Source of the DNA: Neptuniibacter victor
GTDB taxonomy: Bacteria; Pseudomonadota; Gammaproteobacteria; Pseudomonadales; Balneatricaceae
Reading direction: 5' to 3'
NCBI GenBank assembly: GCA_027943745.1
Contig: AP025763.1
Coordinates: 1-64,000 of the forward strand
DNA: 64,000 nt
Shown piece by piece: positions 22,057 through 30,952 of the stretch. Made by a program: the position numbers and the translations under genes. Each line of letters starts with the position of its first letter. Position 1 is the stretch's first letter. Below the pieces are notes generated by a model. It was not told where the DNA came from. It saw nothing but the letters and a program-made list of their open reading frames with translations, and did no database searches.

Positions 22057-24905
22057 TATTTACATTCCTTGATCCATTTCTCGAAATTCTCTGGAATCAG
22101 AGGGCGTGCAAAAAGATAACCCTGTACCTCGGTACATTCTTTTTCTAGCAGAAATTTAGCTTGAGTATTATTCTCGACCCCTTCAGCAATAACGATTAAG
22201 TTAAGTGCTCTACCCATAGCAATAACTGCCTCTGTGATGGCCATATCATTGGGGTCAGAAGGGATGTCACGAATAAAGGATTGATCAACTTTCAGTTTAT
22301 CAATTGGTAATTCTTTCAAATAGGAAAGGGATGAGTAACCGGTGCCAAAGTCATCGATGGCAAGTTCAATATCAAGTTCTTTAAAACTAGAAAGGACATT
22401 TATTGCGTGTTCGGGATCTTTCATAATAAAGCTTTCGGTCACTTCTAAGCCCAATCTACAAGATGGTAATCCTGTTTCTTTAAGGCACTGACGTACGGTT
22501 TCAGGAAAAGATTCATCGTGTAGTTGAGTGGCTGAAACATTGACATAAATACGGCCAAAATCGATATCTTCATTTAACCATTTTACTCCTTGTTTGCAGG
22601 CAGAGCGAAGCACCCATGCCCCAAGCTCTCGGATCAGGCCACTGTTTTCCGCAATTGGTATGAATTTATCGGGAGGAATTAAGCCTTGTTCAGGGTGCTC
22701 CCAGCGCACTAGTGCTTCAAGGCCCACTATGCTTCTATCATCAATTTTTAGCTGCGGTTGATAGACTACGAAAAACTGTGATTGCTTAAGGGCATCAGGT
22801 AATGCGCTCTGTACAAAGCTATGTTCTAGCGCCTGCTCTGTCATCTCAGAGTTATAAAACTTGTAAGTATTTCGTCCAGACTCTTTTGCTTCGTACATGG
22901 CTGAATCGGAAAAGCTTAACAGTTCATCCGCATCTACACTGTTATCAGGGCTAATTGCGATACCTATACTGGCTGAGATCATCAGTACATGTCCATCAAC
23001 AGGTATTGATTGCCTAAAAACAGAAATAATTTTTTCAACAATGGGTACAATATCGGCAGTTGTTTGAATATCTTCTAGAATTAAGCAGAACTCATCACCA
23101 CTGATCCGTCCTACCGTATCGCCTAAGCGGACCGCTTGGCGTAGCCTAGAGCCTATCTCTGTGAGCAATAAGTCTCCGACGCTATGTCCTAATGTGTCAT
23201 TGATGTTTTTGAATCGGTCAAGGTCCAGAAATAGAACCGCAACCTTGGTTTCTTTTCGTTCAGACATAGAAAGGCTATGAATTAGTCTCTCTCTGAACAG
23301 CAAACGGTTAGGGAGTTCTGTTAATGCATCATAATGGGCTAAGTGATTAAGGCGGGCTTCTGTTTCTTTTAAAGAGGTGATATCGGCAAAGACACCTACA
23401 TAACCCGATGGTTTTTTACCTTTGGTATAATCAATCGCACTGATGGTCAGTATTTCTGGGTATACAGTACCATTTTTTGTGCGATTCCATATCTCGCCAT
23501 GCCAATGGCCATGTTGGCATATATGCTGCCACATATTTTGGTAGTATTCGGGACTATGTCGACCTGATTGTAAAATCTTTGGTGTACGGCCGATTACCTC
23601 TTCCCGAGAAAAGCCTGTGATATTGGTAAATGATTCATTTACATCTAAGATAGTCGCTTCGGAATCAGTAATTATGACTCCCTCGCCAGTGCTTCTAAAA
23701 ACTGTAGCGGCTTCATTTAATTTGCTTTCTGATTCGATACGCTCTGTTACATCTTGAATATAGCCTTCGATGATTGAGTTAGAGTTGTTTTCAGCTATAA
23801 GTTTACCTTGCTCTTGCATCCATCTGATTTCACCATCAGCGCGTTTTATTTTATAACTTATAGTGTAAGGCTCATTTATTTTGTTTGATGCTTGTACTGA
23901 GCTCCAAACATATTCACGAAATTCGGGTTCAATAAGTTTAGCGTAGGTAGTTTTGTTGCTGTTGATCAGGTCATGTGCTGTATATCCAAAGAGAGCTTTA
24001 CAACGGTCACTAATGTAGAGCATCGTCCAATCACTATCGTTTAGGCATTGGAAGGCGACACCAGGAAGGTTTCTAATTAAAGTAGATAATCTGGTTTCAG
24101 ACGTTGAGAGTGCTTGTTCTTGGCGTTTTCGTTGGGTGATATCCTCCCCGATGGATTGGTAACTTTCAATCTCTCCCTTATCATTAAATATTGCGCGGTA
24201 GTTCCAACGCTGCCAGCCAATATTTCCGCCGGGAAGGATCACTTTATGTTCATGAGAAAGGGTCGGTTTGGAAATGGTTAGCCCTGAAATGCTCGAAATA
24301 ACGGCTTCGCGGTCTGTCTCCGGTATTAAGTCTAAGAAATTGCTTCCGATTAGATCATTTGATGCGCGGTTAAATAGCTCGCAATAGGGTTGGTTAACAA
24401 AAGTGATCTCCCCGCCTGATTTAAATGCGCAGATCATTACCGGGAAATACTCGATGATGTTTCTATAACGCTGCTCACTTTCGCGTAGTGCTTTTTCTGC
24501 ATCAGAGAGTTCGGTTGTATCGATAGCTTGGACAAGATAGCCCGTTAAATTTTCTTTTCCATCAAACAGCGCGATAGTGACGGCATCTGCATACTTAATA
24601 TTGCCGTCATGATCCTTGTAAATATCATTGGTGAAAATAGGGATTCGTTTCTTGAGGGCTTCTACTAGTCTTCCTTTCCATATGTGCTCCCATTCAGGCA
24701 GGTCGTGCCATGATGGGGATTTCCAGAAGTACTTCCCTAAGAAATCTTCGCGCTGATAACCCTGCTGGGTTAACGCGACTTGATTGATGTCTACAACCTT
24801 TCCTTGAGGGGAAAGAATCGCCATGAACTGAAACTGCTTATTAAAGACTATTTCAAACAGGCTTTTATTATCGGTCATGTTGTAGTTATTCGAGTTATTG
24901 GCCAT
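22041..24905 (-). CDS. PAS-domain GGDEF/EAL cyclic-di-GMP phosphodiesterase
   Basis: This 954-residue cytoplasmic protein carries about four PAS domains (about 17-135, 143-262, 270-390 and 395-515), a GGDEF domain and an EAL domain. The GGDEF site reads SGDEF at 602-606, a substitution at the first glycine, so cyclase activity is uncertain. The EAL domain has its key residues (EALVRW at 730-735, EVTES, DDFGTGYSS, AEGVE), so phosphodiesterase activity is likely. No membrane segments are seen, so the signal is probably sensed inside the cell, perhaps redox, gas or a small ligand bound by a PAS domain. It is a single gene convergent with glmS. The true substrate and signal are unknown. Confidence 0.88.
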   Translation of the reverse strand: MANNSNNYNMTDNKSLFEIVFNKQFQFMAILSPQGKVVDINQVALTQQGYQREDFLGKYFWKSPSWHDLPEWEHIWKGRLVEALKKRIPIFTNDIYKDHDGNIKYADAVTIALFDGKENLTGYLVQAIDTTELSDAEKALRESEQRYRNIIEYFPVMICAFKSGGEITFVNQPYCELFNRASNDLIGSNFLDLIPETDREAVISSISGLTISKPTLSHEHKVILPGGNIGWQRWNYRAIFNDKGEIESYQSIGEDITQRKRQEQALSTSETRLSTLIRNLPGVAFQCLNDSDWTMLYISDRCKALFGYTAHDLINSNKTTYAKLIEPEFREYVWSSVQASNKINEPYTISYKIKRADGEIRWMQEQGKLIAENNSNSIIEGYIQDVTERIESESKLNEAATVFRSTGEGVIITDSEATILDVNESFTNITGFSREEVIGRTPKILQSGRHSPEYYQNMWQHICQHGHWHGEIWNRTKNGTVYPEILTISAIDYTKGKKPSGYVGVFADITSLKETEARLNHLAHYDALTELPNRLLFRERLIHSLSMSERKETKVAVLFLDLDRFKNINDTLGHSVGDLLLTEIGSRLRQAVRLGDTVGRISGDEFCLILEDIQTTADIVPIVEKIISVFRQSIPVDGHVLMISASIGIAISPDNSVDADELLSFSDSAMYEAKESGRNTYKFYNSEMTEQALEHSFVQSALPDALKQSQFFVVYQPQLKIDDRSIVGLEALVRWEHPEQGLIPPDKFIPIAENSGLIRELGAWVLRSACKQGVKWLNEDIDFGRIYVNVSATQLHDESFPETVRQCLKETGLPSCRLGLEVTESFIMKDPEHAINVLSSFKELDIELAIDDFGTGYSSLSYLKELPIDKLKVDQSFIRDIPSDPNDMAITEAVIAMGRALNLIVIAEGVENNTQAKFLLEKECTEVQGYLFARPLIPENFEKWIKECKYKTGL

Positions 24906-25029
24906 GAAGTTAGCCTTAAACCTTCCTTACATTGACGCTTAGCTGCGAAGATTATTCAACAGTACTTGTGTAAAGCATAGTTGTCGTGTGCTATATCGGC
25001 AACTTAATAGTGCTTTCGAAAACAAGCAG

Positions 25030-25965
25030 TTAGTGGTTATTAGCTGTAGTTATTCCTAGTAGCCATTTTCTGAATGCCTTAATGATTGGTTGGCTCTTTC
25101 TGCTTTCATGGGTAACTAGGCGGTAACTCTGCTGAGATTTGACCGTAGGTAGCTGTGAGAATGGGTTTATAAGCTTCCCGTTTTCTAGCTCTTCTTTGAT
25201 TAGGCTATAGCGGCCAATAGCGATGCCTAATCCAGATAGCGCACTTTTTACGGCATGTTCTGATTTATCAAAACAATGATTCTGTTTAAGTGCTAAGTGA
25301 ATTTTGTGTTGGCTTGCCCAATAGGACCATTCTGAGAACGGGCCTGCTTCAGGCCATGCCTCAGCGTCATGGAGCAGATAACACTGATTTAGTCTGCTTG
25401 GGTTATTCCATAGCTGGTGCTGTTCGGCAAACGCTTTTGTGCAGACAGGCATTAGTGTTTCTTCCATAAATGTCCAGCAACACAAACCCGGGTGTTCACT
25501 TTGCCCATAATAGATAGCTAGATCGATTCGTTCTGCAAAGAAATCAATGAGACGGCTATGGCTCTCCATTCTAATACTAATGTGAGGGTGAAGTTCACAA
25601 AACTCGGGCAAACGGGGTAGCAACCAATTAGACGTAAAAGAGGGAGGTGCTGAGATCACGAGTTCCCCAACGAGGCCATCGGTATGTATATCGCGAATTA
25701 CATTATTGAGTTCTGTCAGGCAGGTATTGGTCTGTAGTAGTAATCTTTCCCCTTCAGGTGTGAGTTGTAAGCGGCGGTTGAAGCGCATAAACAAGGTAAA
25801 GCCTAACTGCTCTTCTAGTTTTTTGATTCGATGACTTACAGCGCCTTGGGTTAAGTTAAGCTCTTCGGCAGCTAAAGTGAAACTTAGGTGTTTGGCTGCG
25901 CTACTAAAGCTTTGCAGGTTAGCCAATACAGAGCTACTAAGTGTTGTTGAGTTCAGATTAATCAT
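25030..25965 (-). CDS. LysR-family regulator, DsdC-like
   Basis: The 311-residue protein has the LysR architecture: an N-terminal helix-turn-helix (about 15-75, with LAAEELNLTQGAVSHRIKKL) and a C-terminal two-lobe effector domain. It is divergent from a D-serine dehydratase gene and has the same length as E. coli DsdC, the D-serine-responsive activator of dsdA. Residues such as HDAEAWPEAGPFSEW in the effector domain resemble the DsdC region HDRQAWS. It is therefore probably the activator of the neighbouring dehydratase gene. Sequence resemblance to other GcvA-like LysR proteins is also good, so the exact ligand is not certain. Confidence 0.78.
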   Translation of the reverse strand: MINLNSTTLSSSVLANLQSFSSAAKHLSFTLAAEELNLTQGAVSHRIKKLEEQLGFTLFMRFNRRLQLTPEGERLLLQTNTCLTELNNVIRDIHTDGLVGELVISAPPSFTSNWLLPRLPEFCELHPHISIRMESHSRLIDFFAERIDLAIYYGQSEHPGLCCWTFMEETLMPVCTKAFAEQHQLWNNPSRLNQCYLLHDAEAWPEAGPFSEWSYWASQHKIHLALKQNHCFDKSEHAVKSALSGLGIAIGRYSLIKEELENGKLINPFSQLPTVKSQQSYRLVTHESRKSQPIIKAFRKWLLGITTANNH

Positions 25966-25991
25966 ACTAATCCATAGATCTAATGTTTTGG

Positions 25992-26035
25992 TTTGTTCTA
26001 ATAAATACGCTTAGGTTTAATGTTTTTGTTCTAAT
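25992..26035. repeat. 11-bp direct repeats in the dsdC-dsdA divergent promoter
   Basis: TTTGTTCTAAT occurs at 25992-26002 and again at 26025-26035, 33 bp apart, which is three helical turns and places both on one face of the DNA. Further CTAAT copies lie nearby. They are candidate binding sites for the LysR regulator; no experimental support is available from the sequence. Confidence 0.4.
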
Positions 26036-26061
26036 TACTGTTAACCAGATTAATAAAATTT

Positions 26062-26078
26062 ATACGAGGGCTTCGTAT
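26062..26078 (+). promoter_or_regulatory. small hairpin over the dsdA ribosome-binding site
   Basis: ATACGA (26062-26067) and TCGTAT (26073-26078) form a 6-bp stem around GGGCT. The Shine-Dalgarno GAGGG lies partly in the loop and the first two bases of the ATG are in the stem, so the start could be partly masked. The stem is short and its effect is uncertain. Confidence 0.3.
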
Positions 26079-27420
26079 GCAGCAAGTACCAGAAAAAATG
26101 ATTCTCAATTTAAAGAGAGAATTTCCGCTGTTAGAGCAATTAGTAAAAACGGAGCCTACTTTCTGGGAAAATACTAAGTTACGACCTTCTGCACCTGCTT
26201 TTCCGTTGTTGCCTCTCTCGCAAAAAGATATCGCAGATGCATCGGCAAGGTTAAAGCGATTTGCACCGTTTATTCAGCAGTGTTTTCCTATGACAGATGC
26301 GGCTAACGGGATAATCGAGTCACCTATTCGTCAGATACCCCATTTTCAAGGCCGGTTAGGCAGAGAAAATCAGATAGAAATTCCAGGGCGTTTGCTACTC
26401 AAGTGTGATAACGAATTACCTATATCGGGTTCGATTAAAGCACGCGGTGGAATCTATGAGGTGCTTAAATATGCAGAAAAGGTCGGACTACAATCAGGAC
26501 TATTAACCACGGACCGTTGTTATAGTTGTTTAGTAGAACCGGCTTTTAAAGCTGAATTTTCTCGCCACCACATTGTCGTGGGCTCAACCGGGAATTTAGG
26601 TTTAAGTATTGGAATTATAGGGGCTGCTTTAGGATTTAATGTCACTGTTCATATGTCTGCTGATGCACGTGATTGGAAAAAATGCCTACTACGCAGCAAG
26701 GGCGTAGAGGTGATTGAATATGAAGAGGATTACAGTAAAGCGGTCGAAGAGGGACGGAAACAGGCATCAGGACAAAAAAATAGTCACTTTGTTGATGATG
26801 AAAACTCTACAGACCTCTTCTTAGGTTATAGCGTTGCTGCTGAAAGGCTTAAAACACAACTTTTCCAGGCGAATATCAAAGTAGATGCTGAGCATCCATT
26901 ATTTGTTTATCTGCCCTGTGGGGTTGGAGGGGGACCAGGGGGCGTTGCTTTTGGATTAAAGCAACAGTTTGGCGATCATGTGCACTGCTTCTTTGCCGAA
27001 CCAACCCATTCACCTTGTATGCTGTTAGGAATGTATACCGGTTTACACGATCAAATTAGTGTTCAAGATCTTGGAATCGATAACATTACTTGTGCCGATG
27101 GTTTGGCTGTTGGGAGGGCGTCAGGTTTTGTTGGTAAAGTGATGGAACCGCTGCTTAGTGGTATCTACTCTGTTGAAGATAGAGAACTTTATCACTTACT
27201 TGCTTGGCTAAAAGATGAGGAAGATATTGCGCTTGAACCTTCTGCTTTGGCGGGTGCTCCAGGCGTGGTTCGTCTGCTTAAAGAGGGGCGTGGGTATTTA
27301 GAGAAAAATGGTCTACAGGGTAAATTAAATAACGCGATTCATCTGATCTGGGCAACAGGAGGTAGCATGGTACCGGATGACGAGTATGCCTCTTACTACC
27401 ATCAGGGGAAAAACGAGTAG
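26077..27420 (+). CDS. dsdA: D-serine ammonia-lyase (D-serine dehydratase)
   Basis: DsdA is a PLP enzyme that converts D-serine to pyruvate and ammonia, detoxifying D-serine or using it as a nutrient. The 447-residue protein is colinear with E. coli DsdA (442): the PLP lysine is K121 in [13 protein letters not shown], the phosphate-binding loop is [11 protein letters not shown], and the pair [17 protein letters not shown] and [12 protein letters not shown] are family signatures. The start ATG is preceded by GAGGG and lies within a small hairpin. A terminator follows. The usual transporter gene dsdX is not adjacent, so D-serine uptake must depend on a gene elsewhere or on internally made D-serine. 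Confidence 0.93.
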   Translation: MQQVPEKMILNLKREFPLLEQLVKTEPTFWENTKLRPSAPAFPLLPLSQKDIADASARLKRFAPFIQQCFPMTDAANGIIESPIRQIPHFQGRLGRENQIEIPGRLLLKCDNELPISGSIKARGGIYEVLKYAEKVGLQSGLLTTDRCYSCLVEPAFKAEFSRHHIVVGSTGNLGLSIGIIGAALGFNVTVHMSADARDWKKCLLRSKGVEVIEYEEDYSKAVEEGRKQASGQKNSHFVDDENSTDLFLGYSVAAERLKTQLFQANIKVDAEHPLFVYLPCGVGGGPGGVAFGLKQQFGDHVHCFFAEPTHSPCMLLGMYTGLHDQISVQDLGIDNITCADGLAVGRASGFVGKVMEPLLSGIYSVEDRELYHLLAWLKDEEDIALEPSALAGAPGVVRLLKEGRGYLEKNGLQGKLNNAIHLIWATGGSMVPDDEYASYYHQGKNE

Positions 27421-27424
27421 ACAT

Positions 27425-27452
27425 AAAAAAGGCTGCCAAGGCAGCCTTTTTT
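27425..27452. terminator. bidirectional terminator between dsdA and folE2
   Basis: AAAAAAGGCTGCC (27425-27437) pairs with GGCAGCCTTTTTT (27440-27452), giving a strong stem with a T-run on either strand. It sits between convergent genes and can end both transcripts. Confidence 0.93.
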
Positions 27453-27473
27453 ATGCATATAGGGTATGGCTAA

Positions 27474-28409
27474 TTAGCTGTAGTCAGCCGGGCTGTAACC
27501 GCCTTCGATACCTTTAGATGCGAGTGCAACCGCATCGTGGGCGTGTAGACTTTCAAAGTGCTCAACTTTCAACCAGAAGTCAGTATATTGAGACTGGCTT
27601 TGTAGCATCTGTTTTACACGGCGTGCTGCATCTTCACAGAACATTAAATTGTGGCCATTAAGGCGAGCAAACTCTTGTTCATCCGCACGTTTTACCGCGG
27701 TTTGTACGGGTGTTTTCAGAGCATCTTCTACTTGGTCAATAAGATCCGTTAGCGGGAAAGCGCCCATATCTTTGCTTAGCTTCACCCATGCCGTTGCTTG
27801 GCTGCGTTGACTATGAGGGGTTGCAAATGAGCCCTTCTCTGAAAGTAGCCATTTTTCTACATCTTCTAGGCTTAACTGTTCTTTACCTGCAAAGTCAGAA
27901 CTAAATGCTTGTTGAAGCAATTGACGAGATAGCGCCGCTGAACATGGGCATGTTGAAGAGTAAGGCACGCGAGTGGCTAACTCTAAAACGACATCGTTAT
28001 CTTTTAGCGTGGCTCTCAGTGTGGTGGAGTAGCTCTTCCAACCACTGTTATCACTTTTGAGCGCATCTCTCTTAATAAGAAAATCAAATTCAAAGTTCAG
28101 AAATACTTGTGTGCTGATATCATGATGACTATCAAGTAGATGTGATAGGAAATCAGTGAGTGCTGGTACATTGAGCGTTTGGTTTTCAAAGAAATTGCTC
28201 AATGCTAGATAAAGGCGAGACATGTGAATGCCTTTTACCTTTGGATTTACCAAGTTCACGTAAGTATTAACGCGGGCTTCAATGTTATTGACGCCAAGCT
28301 TATTGTCTTCGAACTGCAATGGGACGGTAATCCCATTCATGCCCACCCAGTCAAGAGAACCGTGAATCTCCGGATTTTGATTACTGGTAACGTCAGGCAA
28401 ATTGGTCAT
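27474..28409 (-). CDS. folE2: GTP cyclohydrolase I type 2 (FolE2)
   Basis: FolE2 makes 7,8-dihydroneopterin triphosphate from GTP, the first step to folate, using a metal site less dependent on zinc than FolE. The 311-residue protein shows the family pattern, with the catalytic cysteine region SSTCPCSAAL (C154, C156) and C-terminal HNLMFCEDAARR. Many bacteria carry FolE2 as a zinc-starvation paralogue under Zur control. I do not see a convincing Zur box in the upstream 500 bp. Whether the organism also has zinc-dependent FolE cannot be told from this window. Confidence 0.93.
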   Translation of the reverse strand: MTNLPDVTSNQNPEIHGSLDWVGMNGITVPLQFEDNKLGVNNIEARVNTYVNLVNPKVKGIHMSRLYLALSNFFENQTLNVPALTDFLSHLLDSHHDISTQVFLNFEFDFLIKRDALKSDNSGWKSYSTTLRATLKDNDVVLELATRVPYSSTCPCSAALSRQLLQQAFSSDFAGKEQLSLEDVEKWLLSEKGSFATPHSQRSQATAWVKLSKDMGAFPLTDLIDQVEDALKTPVQTAVKRADEQEFARLNGHNLMFCEDAARRVKQMLQSQSQYTDFWLKVEHFESLHAHDAVALASKGIEGGYSPADYS

Positions 28410-28928
28410 GAATCAGGTCTTCCACTTTGGGTTGCAACAAATAAGAGTTCGAACAGAGAATGTAATTATCCGCTTTAGATAATGAATAAGCTAGATTTGA
28501 GTTGGCTAACTCTGCATTCTATATAGCTAGATGAGGGCGCTTTGGCCAAAAAACAAGCGCTCTCTGGAAAACGTATTTGCGGAACTCTTCAATCAATATT
28601 TAGACTTAATTTAAACGTACCGGCTTAGGCTAAAAGTCTAAACCACTACAAAGAGCGACGTACCATACCCCTACCCAAAGGGGTTTGGCAAATCTCTGGT
28701 GAAAATATTTACAAATAGTGCGTTTTTTCGTGGAAAAAGGCGGAAGTTGGAGGTTATTAGCTCTAATTAAGCACATTTATAAGGGTTATTTTTTAATTTA
28801 TGCCGTGTTTAATATCGATCTTTATAAGATATTTTCGCTTTGCCTATTTACACCTGAGCCATATCGTCATACAAACAACTAAAAAGCCCATAAAGGGCAC
28901 AGTGCTATGTCTATAGGAGGCCTATAGC
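28410..28928. other. gene-free divergent spacer between folE2 and a glutamate-synthase-like gene
   Basis: This 519-bp spacer carries no ORF worth calling. It holds an imperfect stem of GAGGGCGCTT with AGCGCTCTC (about 28533-28564), a dyad ATTATC/GATAAT (28465-28470 and 28478-28483), GCCC/GGGC (about 28887-28898) and the palindrome at the right end described separately. It should hold the divergent promoters of both genes. No recognised riboswitch was seen. Confidence 0.5.
28911..28927 (+). promoter_or_regulatory. perfect palindrome that buries a Shine-Dalgarno
   Basis: CTATAGG (28911-28917), AGG, and CCTATAG (28921-28927) form a 7-bp perfect stem with a 3-nt loop. The AGGAGG Shine-Dalgarno of the downstream gene (28915-28920) lies half in the stem and half in the loop. 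The gene ATG is 1 nt after the stem. Folding would limit ribosome access, or the palindrome could be a protein-binding site in DNA. Confidence 0.55.
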
Positions 28929-30419
28929 ATGAATGATCCTGTTACTAGCTTTGCAATTAATTTTATTGCATTTGTTGGTATTGCTTTTCTTGCTCTATTT
29001 GTAATTGCTGCGATTATTGCTCTCGTTATTTATCAAATAGATAAACATCAAACTGCACAAACGATTAGACGAAATTACCCTCTAATTGGCCGTTTCCGCT
29101 ATTTGTTTGAACATGTTGGTGAGTTTTTTCGTCAGTATTTCTTTGCAATGGATCGTGAGGAAATGCCTTTTAACCGTGCTCAGCGCTCGTGGGTATATCG
29201 CGCCGCAAAGAATGTTGATAGCACAATTGCGTTTGGTTCTTCGCGTGATTTAAGGATACCGGGTACTTATTATTTTCTTAACTGCCCATTTCCGACGTTA
29301 AAAGAGGATGCAGTCAAAACCCAGAGTTTGCGTATAGGCCCATATTGCCGACAGCCTTATGATGCCGCATCTTTCTTTAATATCTCTGGTATGAGTTACG
29401 GCGCAATGTCTAAACCTGCGGTGCAAGCGTTAGCACGTGGCGCCAAGAAGGCCGGTTGCTGGATGAATACCGGTGAAGGCGGTGTATCACCTTTCCATTT
29501 AGAAGCGGATTGCGACATTGTTTACCAGATTGGTACAGCAAAATACGGTCTTAGGGACAGTGAGGGGCAATTTTCTGAAGAGAAACTTAAAGAGAAAGGG
29601 GAGCTTCCTCAGGTAAAAATGTTTGAGATTAAGCTCAGCCAAGGGGCTAAACCGGGTAAAGGCGGTATTCTTCCTGCTGAGAAGGTTACCGCTGAAATCG
29701 CCGCTGTGCGTGGGATTCCGATTGGTGAGGACTCTTTAAGTCCAAATAGACACCCTGATATTGCTTCTATCTCAGAGCTTTTAGACATGGTTGAGCATGT
29801 TCGTACGGTGACCGGTAAACCTTGTGGTTTTAAAATGGTACTCGGCGACTCTGAATGGTTAGATGAGTTCTGCGAAGCGGTGGTTGAAAGGGGCCTTGAA
29901 CATGCGCCTGACTTCATTACGCTAGATGGTAGTGATGGTGGTACCGGAGCGGCACCTATGCCATTGATGGATAGTGTTGGCCTTCCTCTGAGAGAAAGCT
30001 TACCTATCGTGGTTAACAAATTGATGGCGCATAATTTACGTGAACGCATACGTGTTATCGCATCGGGTAAACTGATTAACCCTACTGATGTTGGTGCGGC
30101 GATATGTATGGGAGCTGATTTTGCAGTGACTGGGCGTGGCTTTATGTTTGCGCTGGGCTGTATACAAGCATTGCAGTGTAATAAGAATACCTGCCCAACG
30201 GGTATTACAACCCATGATCCTGATCTACAGAGGGGATTAGTACCTGAGGTTAAAGCTGATCGTGTCGCTAATTACCATAATCATCTTGTTCATGAAGTTG
30301 AGATGATTGCGCACTCTTGTGGGGTAACAGAACCTCGTAAGCTCAAGCGTAAGCATTGCGCTATTGTGGTAGAAGGAAGCCGCTCTATACCGCTGAATAT
30401 ATTATATCCAGAATATTAG
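28929..30419 (+). CDS. membrane-anchored FMN / iron-sulfur glutamate synthase-like protein
   Basis: The 496-residue protein has an N-terminal membrane segment (about 9-36) followed by a single glutamate-synthase FMN domain like the second half of GltB. Barrel motifs ISGMSYGAMSKPA, SDGGTGAAP and ASGKLINPTDV are present. The 3Fe-4S cluster cysteines are retained as C411, C417 and C422 in the C-x5-C-x4-C pattern of GltB. The glutamine amidotransferase and C-terminal beta-helix domains of true glutamate synthase are missing, so it cannot use glutamine by itself. It may be a membrane-linked flavoprotein dehydrogenase of unknown substrate. AGGAGG gives a strong start. Confidence 0.88.
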   Translation: MNDPVTSFAINFIAFVGIAFLALFVIAAIIALVIYQIDKHQTAQTIRRNYPLIGRFRYLFEHVGEFFRQYFFAMDREEMPFNRAQRSWVYRAAKNVDSTIAFGSSRDLRIPGTYYFLNCPFPTLKEDAVKTQSLRIGPYCRQPYDAASFFNISGMSYGAMSKPAVQALARGAKKAGCWMNTGEGGVSPFHLEADCDIVYQIGTAKYGLRDSEGQFSEEKLKEKGELPQVKMFEIKLSQGAKPGKGGILPAEKVTAEIAAVRGIPIGEDSLSPNRHPDIASISELLDMVEHVRTVTGKPCGFKMVLGDSEWLDEFCEAVVERGLEHAPDFITLDGSDGGTGAAPMPLMDSVGLPLRESLPIVVNKLMAHNLRERIRVIASGKLINPTDVGAAICMGADFAVTGRGFMFALGCIQALQCNKNTCPTGITTHDPDLQRGLVPEVKADRVANYHNHLVHEVEMIAHSCGVTEPRKLKRKHCAIVVEGSRSIPLNILYPEY

Positions 30420-30441
30420 TAGCATCCGCTTTCTGCTAAAC

Positions 30442-30473
30442 GAAAAACGCCAGTCTATAGACTGGCGTTTTTC
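30442..30473. terminator. bidirectional terminator
   Basis: A perfect palindrome of 32 bp, built from ACGCCAGTC and GACTGGCGT flanked by AAAAA and TTTTT, lies between the glutamate-synthase-like gene and the opposing small gene. It can terminate on both strands. Confidence 0.95.
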
Positions 30474-30479
30474 ATTAAT

Positions 30480-30677
30480 TTAGTCGTCTAACCAGCACTC
30501 ATCAATATGTGAAGCTAGTTCTCTCTCTTCGAAGCGCTGCTCAATCGCTCGGCGCGCTTTAAGGGCTCGCCTAGACGCAAGCTTTTTCCGGGATATTTTT
30601 TCTTCTTCTTCAAAACCGACGAGTATGTCGAATACTTCGGTTTGCGTTTCGTTTAAGTCTTCTGTTTTTCTCAACAT
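30480..30677 (-). CDS. PA3496-family small putative regulatory protein
   Basis: The 65-residue protein is highly charged, with an acidic N-terminal half and a basic middle (ISRKKLASRRALKARRAIEQR) and an acidic tail ELASHIDECWLDD. The combination resembles the small pseudomonad PA3496 family. It is predicted to be mostly helical. The function is not known. A good AGGAG precedes the start, and codon use is in line with neighbours, so it is likely real. It lies 275 bp downstream of the hexR gene on the same strand and could be partly co-transcribed with it. Confidence 0.65.
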   Translation of the reverse strand: MLRKTEDLNETQTEVFDILVGFEEEEKISRKKLASRRALKARRAIEQRFEERELASHIDECWLDD

Positions 30678-30853
30678 ATTTGACTCCTGATCTTATCCTA
30701 ACGGTCAGAAGGCCCATCGAGTGCGGCACATATACGCACCTCAATGAGGGGCTCTGGTGAGTTATGCGAAAAGGCATTTACCGCCTTTAAACTCGCTTTT
30801 TAATACAGCCTTTAACAGTTTTATAATAGCTGTGACTAAATTTCAAACAATTT

Positions 30854-30886
30854 TAGGCTGCGATTTAAGTGTTAATCTGCAGCCTA
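30854..30886 (-). other. stem-loop downstream of hexR
   Basis: TAGGCTGC (30854-30861) and GCAGCCTA (30879-30886) form an 8-bp perfect stem that extends inwards with GATT/AATC. Read from hexR, it is followed by AAAATTGTTT, so it may act as a weak terminator for hexR. It may equally be an attenuation structure before the small downstream gene. Confidence 0.45.
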
Positions 30887-30952
30887 TGTTAAAAACTAGC
30901 CATTTCAGAGAGATGACGAAAAGATGTAAAAAAGGTGACAAAACTTAGTTTG

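Noticed and set aside
28465-28483. Possible Zur box upstream of folE2
   Set aside because: The dyad ATTATC-N7-GATAAT does not match the expected GTTATA-type Zur palindrome.
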